The notes below the pieces were generated by a model, which saw only the letters and a program-made list of their open reading frames with translations, did no database searches and was not told the origin of the DNA. Shown here one piece after another: positions 35,696 to 42,169 of a DNA stretch of 64,000 nucleotides. Where the stretch lies: NCBI GenBank assembly GCA_025146925.1, contig CP102260.1, forward strand, positions 2,644,501 to 2,708,500. Direction: 5' to 3'. Within the stretch, counting starts at the first letter, position 1. Every line of letters starts with the position of its first letter. The stretch is from [Bacteroides] pectinophilus (GTDB taxonomy: Bacteria; Bacillota; Clostridia; Lachnospirales; Lachnospiraceae). The position numbers and the translations under genes were made by a program.

Positions 35696-36795
35696 ACTTT
35701 CAATTTCTCCGAAATATATTCCATCTCATAAAAGCCATATCTTTGATCGCACGGAATGGTCAGCACATTATCCGCCAGAAATTTTATGTCAGGATTATTC
35801 ACACTTTCCTTTAATCTCCAGTGAACATTGCAATATATATTACAGCTAATCAGATATTGTAATAATTTATCCCTGTTGTCACACTCAATCCACATTCCCA
35901 AAGGTACTGCGCCATCTTTGCTGCATGACTTCACTTTAAATGAATTCATCCCATTCACTAAATCACACAGACGGTTATAATTATCAATTCTCTTTTCCCT
36001 TATATCATCCATATTGCAATTAAATATATATCTTTTAGAGAATTCAGACATTGGATATATTCTATAGTCTGAAAATAGCTCTTTAATTGACTCTGAATAA
36101 TATTCTAAATAATTTTCTTTTAGGTTCTTATTTTTGAAATTCCCACTGACATATTCCCGCTTCATAGCCTGTACAAGCATGTACAGATTTGTATATCTGC
36201 TGACAATATTATTGCTGGGTTCATCCGGAACAGGCATGCATTTACTGCATATTATGCCTCCATCCGGTATTGCAAACCACTTTCTCAGGCTGCCTACTAT
36301 ATAGTCGCCAAAACCAATGGTAAAATCTCCACTGCTAAGAAGTGCCATCGTAATATCCTCAATTACAATTATTCCTTTACTCCTGCACTCAGATATAATA
36401 TCCATCAAACTTTGTGAAACCGGTATTCCAAAATAGTGAACTACATATATACTTTTTATTCCTAAGTCTAGTTGAGCTTTTATCTCGTCCACATTTACTT
36501 CAAGGTCTGCGTTGATACAATATGCAGAATACTCCATACCCGCGCGCTTAACAGCATCTGTGACTGTACCACATACATAATCTGGAATTAGTATTGCATC
36601 AACACCAAACTCTTTTTGGATGAAATTCAATAAGACTTCTATAGCATTTCGCCCACTCTGATAAAATACATTTTTATACTCCGGTTTTTCTGCCCCCATA
36701 AAAGGCAGACCGAAATTTTTCATGCTGTCTGCTGAATTCTCTGGCAACTGATACATACACCAATCATCCAGTTCTATTACACTGCCAATTTCCAT
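35677..36795 (-). CDS. DegT-family PLP-dependent aminotransferase, divergent
   Basis: The 372-residue protein has a fold-type I aminotransferase plan: SGRNAIEVLLNFIQKEFG, PDYVCGTVTDAVKRAGM, VVHYFGIPVSQSLMDII, the PLP aspartate in VIEDITMALL (about D147) and VGSLRKWFAIPDGG with the candidate PLP lysine K172. It is too different from PseC for a firm name, but it is the first gene of the sugar operon and sits directly before pseG, so it could take a PseC-like step or make another amino sugar. Start ATG 36795 has an AGGTGATT site upstream. Confidence 0.75.
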   Translation of the reverse strand: MEIGSVIELDDWCMYQLPENSADSMKNFGLPFMGAEKPEYKNVFYQSGRNAIEVLLNFIQKEFGVDAILIPDYVCGTVTDAVKRAGMEYSAYCINADLEVNVDEIKAQLDLGIKSIYVVHYFGIPVSQSLMDIISECRSKGIIVIEDITMALLSSGDFTIGFGDYIVGSLRKWFAIPDGGIICSKCMPVPDEPSNNIVSRYTNLYMLVQAMKREYVSGNFKNKNLKENYLEYYSESIKELFSDYRIYPMSEFSKRYIFNCNMDDIREKRIDNYNRLCDLVNGMNSFKVKSCSKDGAVPLGMWIECDNRDKLLQYLISCNIYCNVHWRLKESVNNPDIKFLADNVLTIPCDQRYGFYEMEYISEKLKVWEEQQ

Positions 36796-36862
36796 ATAAT
36801 CACCTAAACATTTTCATATATTTTAACAAGGAGCTTTCTTTGTTTAATAACCCTTTATTCTT

Positions 36863-36891
36863 ATTATAATCAAATGTTATCTGTTTTTCAA
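36863..36891 (-). promoter_or_regulatory. Sigma-A type promoter of the glycan operon
   Basis: Minus strand TTGAAA (36886-36891) and a perfect TATAAT (36863-36868), 17 bases apart, in the 108-base gap after the Maf gene. It should drive the twelve genes from 36795 to 24970 independently of the flagellin promoters. Confidence 0.8.
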
Positions 36892-36903
36892 CGATACCTA
36901 ACA

Positions 36904-38772
36904 TCATGCTTCAGCTTCAATTGAGTCTATAAGCTTTCCAAATGCCTGCTTCGTAAGCTCACAGCCCTGCTTATATCCTTCAAGCAATGCAATTCCCTTG
37001 TCAGCTGCAGTCATTGCTTCTCTGTCTGCCGATTTCTTCTCTTCATACAGCCCTTCAAGCGCCTCATGCTCATTCTTTGATGAATACATTGATATAAGAT
37101 GTACAAGTGGTTCTCTGTTAGCCATATCATTAAATTTCTGTATTTTTTTCATTACACTGTTGAATGCACTTCCACCGGTCTTCCCCTCTGCAATAAGCTC
37201 CTTAAGCCTCATATAATTCTTAATCTCTTCATTGAAACTTTTATTAAGCTCGTCACATCTGTCATGCATCTCAACAATGTAATCATATACTGACGTAATC
37301 TCCTCATCAGCAAACACATCAGGTACATTATTTATTATCGATGCGTTGAAACTTACGTTACACCACCTTGCAATTGCTTCCTTAAGTGTGCAGTTTTCTG
37401 CTCCCTTTATATTAGCTCCGCCTTCAGTTGCATTAAGCACCTTAACATCCTCGTTATCTCTTATCACTCCCTCAAACCAGTCTTTGTACATTGCAAAGTT
37501 TCTGAATGTAAGAATCTGCTCCCCGTTGATGTCGGTGACATATGTGTATTTGTAGCTGTCCTCTTCACTTATGCCTGATTCTTCATATACATTGGACGCA
37601 TGCTTTTTATTATTGGTAAATGCAAGATCCTGTCCTACAAGAATTATTTTCTTGAATCCCAGAAGCAATGCAAGTGAAAATGCATTATTTGCGACAGACC
37701 CACCTGTTCTCAGCGGTGCTATGTCATGTCCGAAATGGCGGTAAAAATAGAGTACAAATTCATCCTCCGTAAATACAAACATCTTAGCTTTATGCTGTCT
37801 GTATACCTCCTGCCTTGACTGTCCGCAGACGACCATAGGAATATGCTTCACTCTCTCATCTTCAAACAATACAAGCGGCTTATGAGAATCAACCGTAACA
37901 ATCATGTCAGGCATTATATTATATTCAAGCATTTTTCTTATTGCTGAATCAACAGCCACAACAAATGCATGTCCCTTGGCTGCCCTCACATCTTCAATAT
38001 TCTTATCAAGCGAAGGTCCGGCTGATACTATCAGGAACGGAACATTCTCTGTATCAACGCCGGCATTTTCAAAATACTCTGCGAGTTCATTCACCGTTGA
38101 GTGCTTGGACATATTCCAGAGATTAGCTATAACATTGTCAGCCATCTCATAGCCTATATCGGCAAGAGTATTTTTCTCACCCTGAAGCATATTGGCCTCA
38201 CGCCAGCACATGTCATGGAACTCCTGTATCTGTTCTGCATATAATCTTCCATAATTAGGTGCAATGATAAATTTAGAAAGATCAATAAGTTCATACCTGA
38301 ATATAATCCCAAAATACTGGCTGAATGTGTTGGTATTAATCCCCTCTGCAAAGACAAGAACTCTTCTGTCGCCAAAGCTCTCTGTCATATCCACGTTTTC
38401 AATCAGGCTAACGAACACCTCTGGATCCGGTTCATATGCAATAACTATATTCTCATCACCAAGTCTTTTTAGAAGCTCCTGCAGGTACATTCCATTCCCC
38501 AGTCCACACAGAATGAATATATTTCTGTAATGAATCTCTCCCTGTGCATCCGCAAGCACTTTAGCCGCATACTGTACATCGTATCTACTGTTAAGGTACC
38601 ATATTCTTCCTTCTTTTTCTTTTGCAAGAATCAGCTCTTCATTGGCTGATCTGTCAATATATACTGTCTTATCCTGATTACCATTTTTATTAACATAATT
38701 CACAATGCCTTCTTCAATATCTTTCATCTTCTCAGCAAGGCACTCTATATTCTTTTTTGCCAGTTCATTCAC
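36904..38772 (-). CDS. Maf-type motility accessory factor, flagellin glycosyltransferase
   Basis: Maf proteins (DUF115/MptE-like core) transfer pseudaminic or legionaminic acid onto flagellin Ser/Thr. The 622-residue protein has an N-terminal Rossmann-like region (RNIFILCGLGNGMYLQELLK, then AYEPDPEVFVSLIEN), the core FLIVSAGPSLDKNIEDVRAA with VAVDSAIRKMLEYNIMPDMI, GGSVANNAFSLALLLGFKKI and a helical C-terminus. The start is GTG 38772, sharing GTGA with the preceding gene, GGAGG 9 bases upstream. Position next to flagellins and Pse genes fits. Confidence 0.85.
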   Translation of the reverse strand: MNELAKKNIECLAEKMKDIEEGIVNYVNKNGNQDKTVYIDRSANEELILAKEKEGRIWYLNSRYDVQYAAKVLADAQGEIHYRNIFILCGLGNGMYLQELLKRLGDENIVIAYEPDPEVFVSLIENVDMTESFGDRRVLVFAEGINTNTFSQYFGIIFRYELIDLSKFIIAPNYGRLYAEQIQEFHDMCWREANMLQGEKNTLADIGYEMADNVIANLWNMSKHSTVNELAEYFENAGVDTENVPFLIVSAGPSLDKNIEDVRAAKGHAFVVAVDSAIRKMLEYNIMPDMIVTVDSHKPLVLFEDERVKHIPMVVCGQSRQEVYRQHKAKMFVFTEDEFVLYFYRHFGHDIAPLRTGGSVANNAFSLALLLGFKKIILVGQDLAFTNNKKHASNVYEESGISEEDSYKYTYVTDINGEQILTFRNFAMYKDWFEGVIRDNEDVKVLNATEGGANIKGAENCTLKEAIARWCNVSFNASIINNVPDVFADEEITSVYDYIVEMHDRCDELNKSFNEEIKNYMRLKELIAEGKTGGSAFNSVMKKIQKFNDMANREPLVHLISMYSSKNEHEALEGLYEEKKSADREAMTAADKGIALLEGYKQGCELTKQAFGKLIDSIEAEA

Positions 38773-39104
38773 TCCTGTGTACCTCCGAGTTCATTCTCAA
38801 TATCAGTGAAGAAAAGCATTCCTTCTTTTATCTCATAAAGCAATGTATCTGCCAGCATAATTGTGTCCTTACTGTCAATTGCAGTCATAAGATTCTGCAT
38901 CTGTGACAGCAATATATCTACAGGAACCTCAATCCCTCTGCCCTCCAGTTCATCAGTTCTGTTAATATATCCAAGATATATATTATTAACATTTTTAACT
39001 GTATCGCCAATAATCTGCTGAGCCCCCGATACATCATTGGCATAAAGCATATTTGATATATTTTCTGCTGCTTTTACATATTCTTTGAGCTTCTGTATCT
39101 CCAT
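38769..39104 (-). CDS. Small helical protein coupled to Maf, relative of the 18296-18676 product
   Basis: This 111-residue protein is not recognised. It is helical, soluble and weakly acidic, with NISNMLYANDVSGAQQIIGD at the N-terminus and MQNLMTAIDSKDTIMLADTL further on. It overlaps the maf start by four bases, so its product is probably made in step with the Maf enzyme. It sits directly downstream of the flagellin terminator with no promoter of its own seen, so read-through from flagellin transcription may feed it. Similar in layout to the other small protein of the island; a chaperone or adaptor role is inferred. Confidence 0.7.
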   Translation of the reverse strand: MEIQKLKEYVKAAENISNMLYANDVSGAQQIIGDTVKNVNNIYLGYINRTDELEGRGIEVPVDILLSQMQNLMTAIDSKDTIMLADTLLYEIKEGMLFFTDIENELGGTQE

Positions 39105-39124
39105 TATTCCTCCAATAATTATCT

Positions 39125-39158
39125 AAAAAATAAAGCTGGCATTACTGCCAGCTTTATT
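39125..39158 (-). terminator. Terminator of the downstream flagellin gene
   Basis: A perfect 13-bp stem (39129-39141/39146-39158) with loop TTAC is followed by six U on the minus strand, 20 bases past the flagellin stop. It separates the abundant flagellin transcript from the small-protein/maf genes and may leak. Confidence 0.95.
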
Positions 39159-39177
39159 AATACTCATTATTGCTATA

Positions 39178-39990
39178 TTACTGTAACAGTGACAGTACAC
39201 CCTGTGTAGCCTGATTAGCCTGTGCAAGCATCGACTGTCCGGCCTGTGCAAGGATATTATTCTTGCTGTATTCAACCATCTCTGTAGCCATATCAACATC
39301 ACGGATACGAGACTCAGCTGCCTGTGTATTCTCAGCAGTTGTATTCAGGTTGTTGATTGTATGCTCAAGTCTGTTCTGAAGAGCACCGAGTGTTGAGCGC
39401 TGTGTTGAGACAAGATTGATAGCGCTCTGAATCTTGTCCATCGCAGAACCTGCTGATGCAAAGCTTGAAACCTTAAGTGAATTAACACCAAGCGAAGATG
39501 CATCCATGTTCTTTATTGAGATTCCGATTGACTGTCCGCTAAGTGATCCAACCTGAAGATTCTTTGATGAGAATGTCCCATCAAGAAGATTCATTGAATT
39601 AAACTGTGTTGTTGACTGAATTCTGTTAACCTCACTTGTAAGCTGGTCAATCTCCGACTGAATAGCTGTACGGTCGGTTGATGTATTGGTATCATTAGCA
39701 GCCTGTGTAGCAAGCTCGTTCATTCTCTGAAGGATTGAGTGTGTCTCGTTAAGAGCGCCTTCTGCAACCTGCACAAGTGAGATACCATCCTGTGCATTAG
39801 AAGCAGCCTTGTTAAGGCCTCTGATCTGGCTTCTCATCTTCTCAGATATTGAAAGCCCTGCTGCATCATCTGCTGATCTGTTAATTCTATAGCCTGATGA
39901 AAGCTTCTCTGTAGATGTTGACTGTGCTGATGTTACGATTCCTAACTGTCTGTTAGTATTCATTGCTGAAAGATTGTGCTGTACTACCAT
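39178..39990 (-). CDS. hag: Flagellin, downstream copy
   Basis: The 270-residue filament subunit begins MVVQHNLSAMNTNRQLGIVT and has the D0/D1 helices at both ends, with INRSADDAAGLSISEKMRSQ at about 30-60 and the C-terminal NILAQAGQSMLAQANQATQG. The variable D2/D3 part is missing; the middle (about 140-195) is Ser-rich and could be glycosylated. It differs from the upstream copy at about 15 positions, mainly near residues 17-26, 40-42 and 170-180. Sigma-28 promoter at 40103. Confidence 0.97.
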   Translation of the reverse strand: MVVQHNLSAMNTNRQLGIVTSAQSTSTEKLSSGYRINRSADDAAGLSISEKMRSQIRGLNKAASNAQDGISLVQVAEGALNETHSILQRMNELATQAANDTNTSTDRTAIQSEIDQLTSEVNRIQSTTQFNSMNLLDGTFSSKNLQVGSLSGQSIGISIKNMDASSLGVNSLKVSSFASAGSAMDKIQSAINLVSTQRSTLGALQNRLEHTINNLNTTAENTQAAESRIRDVDMATEMVEYSKNNILAQAGQSMLAQANQATQGVLSLLQ

Positions 39991-40008
39991 AATATTCGTC
40001 CTCCTTGA

Positions 40009-40023
40009 TAATGCACTCCATTA
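40009..40023 (-). promoter_or_regulatory. Leader hairpin with GGA, likely CsrA site (downstream flagellin)
   Basis: TAATG/CATTA forms a 5-bp stem around GAGTG, putting a GGA at the stem-loop edge, about 10 bases upstream of the AAGGAGG ribosome binding site. In Bacillus, CsrA binds two GGA sites in the hag leader, one in the ribosome binding site and one upstream. The other flagellin has the same arrangement. Confidence 0.55.
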
Positions 40024-40102
40024 ATTAGTTTTGTTTATGTTTTGTATGTATGACAATCATCAAATCTCCCTGACTGATGTATCATTCTTAAGTACACTAT
40101 GT

Positions 40103-40129
40103 ATATCGACCAATTCTTCCAATACTTAA
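40103..40129 (-). promoter_or_regulatory. Sigma-28 promoter of the downstream flagellin
   Basis: Minus strand TTAA (40126-40129), 16 bases, then TCGATAT (40103-40109), one base off the CCGATAT -10 of sigma-28. The geometry matches the promoter at 41173-41199. Leader about 105 bases. Confidence 0.7.
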
Positions 40130-40160
40130 CCCTTTTATATTTATTTTTATATTTTATTTT

Positions 40161-40194
40161 AAAAAAAGAGAGCAGATATAAAATCTGCCCTCTT
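40161..40194 (-). terminator. Terminator of the upstream flagellin gene
   Basis: AAGAGAGCAGAT pairs with ATCTGCCCTCTT (40166-40194) with one mismatch and a 5-base loop, followed by seven U on the minus strand. It ends the first flagellin transcript before the second promoter. Confidence 0.9.
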
Positions 40195-40267
40195 CTTAAA
40201 ACATAAACAAAAACAAATTTGTCTGTACATCATCCAAAGGATGACTTTCCTGCAATCAAACCAAAGA

Positions 40268-41080
40268 TTAGCCGAGGAGTGAAAGAACACCCTGTGTAGC
40301 CTGGTTAGCCTGAGCAAGCATTGACTGTCCAGCCTGAGCAAGAATGTTGTTCTTGCTGTACTCAACCATCTCTGTAGCCATATCAACGTCACGGATACGA
40401 GACTCAGCTGCCTGTGTATTCTCAGCAGTTGTATTCAGGTTGTTGATTGTGTGCTCAAGTCTGTTCTGAAGAGCACCAAGTGTTGAACGCTGTGTTGATA
40501 CAAGGTTAATAGCACTCTGAATCTTGTCCATTGAAGAACCTGCTGATGCAAAGCTTGAAACCTTAAGTGCGTCAACACCAAGTGAAGATGCATTCATGTT
40601 CTTGATTGAGATTCCGATTGACTGTCCGCTAAGTGATCCAACCTGAAGGTTCTTTGATGAAAATGTTCCATCAAGAAGATTCATTGTGTTGAACTGTGTT
40701 GTTGACTGAATTCTGTTGATCTCGCTTGTAAGCTGATCAATCTCAGCCTGGATAGCTGTACGGTCTGTTGATGTGTTAGTGTCGTTAGCAGCCTGTGTAG
40801 CAAGCTCGTTCATTCTCTGAAGGATAGAATGTGTCTCGTTAAGGGCACCTTCTGCAACCTGTACAAGTGAGATACCATCCTGTGCATTAGATGATGCCTT
40901 ATTAAGACCTCTAATCTGGCTTCTCATCTTCTCAGAAATTGAAAGACCTGCAGCGTCATCACCAGCTCTGTTGATTCTGTAGCCTGATGAAAGCTTCTCT
41001 GTTGACTTTGACTGTGCGCTCTGAACTCCGCTAAGCTGTCTGTTAGTGTTCATTGCTGAAAGATTGTGCTGTACTACCAT
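40268..41080 (-). CDS. hag: Flagellin, upstream copy
   Basis: The 270-residue subunit begins MVVQHNLSAMNTNRQLSGVQ and ends NQATQGVLSLLG. Length and layout equal the downstream copy, with about 94 percent identity by eye and long stretches of shared DNA, a sign of recent duplication or gene conversion. It carries its own sigma-28 promoter and terminator, so each copy is a separate transcript. Ser/Thr-rich centre without D2/D3. Confidence 0.97.
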   Translation of the reverse strand: MVVQHNLSAMNTNRQLSGVQSAQSKSTEKLSSGYRINRAGDDAAGLSISEKMRSQIRGLNKASSNAQDGISLVQVAEGALNETHSILQRMNELATQAANDTNTSTDRTAIQAEIDQLTSEINRIQSTTQFNTMNLLDGTFSSKNLQVGSLSGQSIGISIKNMNASSLGVDALKVSSFASAGSSMDKIQSAINLVSTQRSTLGALQNRLEHTINNLNTTAENTQAAESRIRDVDMATEMVEYSKNNILAQAGQSMLAQANQATQGVLSLLG

Positions 41081-41102
41081 AGTATTTTCCTCCTTGAAAT
41101 TC

Positions 41103-41122
41103 TGATGGCTTCCATGCCATCA
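41103..41122 (-). promoter_or_regulatory. Leader hairpin with GGA loop, likely CsrA site (upstream flagellin)
   Basis: A perfect 7-bp TGATGGC/GCCATCA stem holds the 6-base loop ATGGAA on the minus strand, the classic CsrA target (GGA in a hairpin loop), about 10 bases upstream of AAGGAGGA. csrA and fliW lie 4 kb upstream in the same cluster. Known biology for Bacillus hag; inferred here. Confidence 0.65.
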
Positions 41123-41172
41123 ATATTTTGTTTTTGTTACTAGCAACACATTATGTATTGCTGTTATTTATT

Positions 41173-41199
41173 ATATCGGACGTTAGTCTTGAAACTTTA
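41173..41199 (-). promoter_or_regulatory. Sigma-28 promoter of the upstream flagellin
   Basis: Minus strand TAAA (41196-41199), 16 bases, then a perfect CCGATAT (41173-41179); TAAAGTTT at the -35 matches the extended consensus. Leader about 85 bases with the CsrA-type hairpin. Confidence 0.85.
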
Positions 41200-41217
41200 G
41201 TCCTAATATAAACTTTT

Positions 41218-41700
41218 TTAATTTTTTTTGTCCATGAACTGTGGAGCTATATCCACCTTGCTCATTGACTTATAGTAACGGGATGCCATCTGTGTACTTC
41301 TCTTGGCTTCCCTTACTTCCTTCTTAAGCGTCGAGAACTGCTTATCCGCGAGGACCTTATTGCGCTGTTCCTGTGCTTCAACCTTAACACTTAACTCTGT
41401 AACCTTTCTGATTAACTGCTGCATAGACTTAATCTCTCCGGCATACTGCTCTTTCCTGCCGTCAAGCTGTTCCCTCACTCTTGCAAACAGCGAAGCGAAT
41501 CCATCGTCAAGCCGTTCAAGCTGATCTATAAGCTCAGCCTTCTGATGCACTGTCGCATCAAAATCATCAAGTTCAAACGGCTGTGCCTGCAATATCTCAT
41601 TCTGATTATCGTTAATACCTGCGATAGCTTCAAGCACTTCTGCTTTTTTATTAAGGCTGTCGGACATCAGTGACAAATAATTACTGCTAAGCTCTGCCAT
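41218..41700 (-). CDS. FlgN-like flagellar export chaperone/coiled-coil protein
   Basis: The 160-residue helical protein begins MAELSSNYLSLMSDSLNKKA and has long coiled-coil stretches (KSMQQLIRKVTELSVKVEAQ, then RNKVLADKQFSTLKKEVREA). It resembles FlgN/FliT type chaperones and takes the place fliT has in other late flagellar operons after fliS. Start ATG 41700 with GGAGGATGAC upstream; an ATG at 41712 overlaps this site. A second FlgN-like gene is at 50968-51480. Confidence 0.65.
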   Translation of the reverse strand: MAELSSNYLSLMSDSLNKKAEVLEAIAGINDNQNEILQAQPFELDDFDATVHQKAELIDQLERLDDGFASLFARVREQLDGRKEQYAGEIKSMQQLIRKVTELSVKVEAQEQRNKVLADKQFSTLKKEVREAKRSTQMASRYYKSMSKVDIAPQFMDKKN

Positions 41701-41717
41701 GTCATCCTCCATTCATG

Positions 41718-42110
41718 TTACTTGTTAACATCTGCTCCGTTATGAGTAATCTTCATAACTTCCTTCCATGTGTCGCGAAGTGTTCTCAGATGAACAAGGA
41801 CTTCTTCAAGTATATCCTTATCCTTTTTGACATTAGCCTCGATAAGTCTATTATAAATGTATTTGTAGACATTGTCAAAGTCTTTTGCTACCGGATATTT
41901 ATGATTAAGTGTTGCCTGAAATTCCTCTATAATATTCTCAGTCTTAACTATGTAAGTATGTGCTTTCATGACATCATTCTTCTCTATAGCCATTATAGCT
42001 ATGTTGCAGAACTTGATTGCACCGTCATACAGCATAAGCGTCAGCTCTGCCGGTGATGCCGTCAGTATCTTACTGTTATTATACTGTGAATATGCCTGAT
42101 TTAAAGCCAT
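41718..42110 (-). CDS. fliS: Flagellin export chaperone FliS
   Basis: The 130-residue protein begins MALNQAYSQYNNSKILTASP and has the LMLYDGAIKFCNIAIMAIEK helix and YIYNRLIEANVKKDKDILEE, typical FliS. It keeps flagellin unpolymerised in the cytosol; in Bacillus it also releases FliW by binding Hag. It follows fliD and precedes the FlgN-like gene by 17 bases. Confidence 0.95.
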   Translation of the reverse strand: MALNQAYSQYNNSKILTASPAELTLMLYDGAIKFCNIAIMAIEKNDVMKAHTYIVKTENIIEEFQATLNHKYPVAKDFDNVYKYIYNRLIEANVKKDKDILEEVLVHLRTLRDTWKEVMKITHNGADVNK

Positions 42111-42169
42111 TCTCTACCTCCATGCCGGAATGTTTAACACACCAAGCTTATATTTTGTAATCTTTAGTA

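Noticed and set aside
40159-40392. Open frame across the flagellin 3-prime end and terminator
   Set aside because: It covers the flagellin C-terminus in another frame and runs through an intrinsic terminator.
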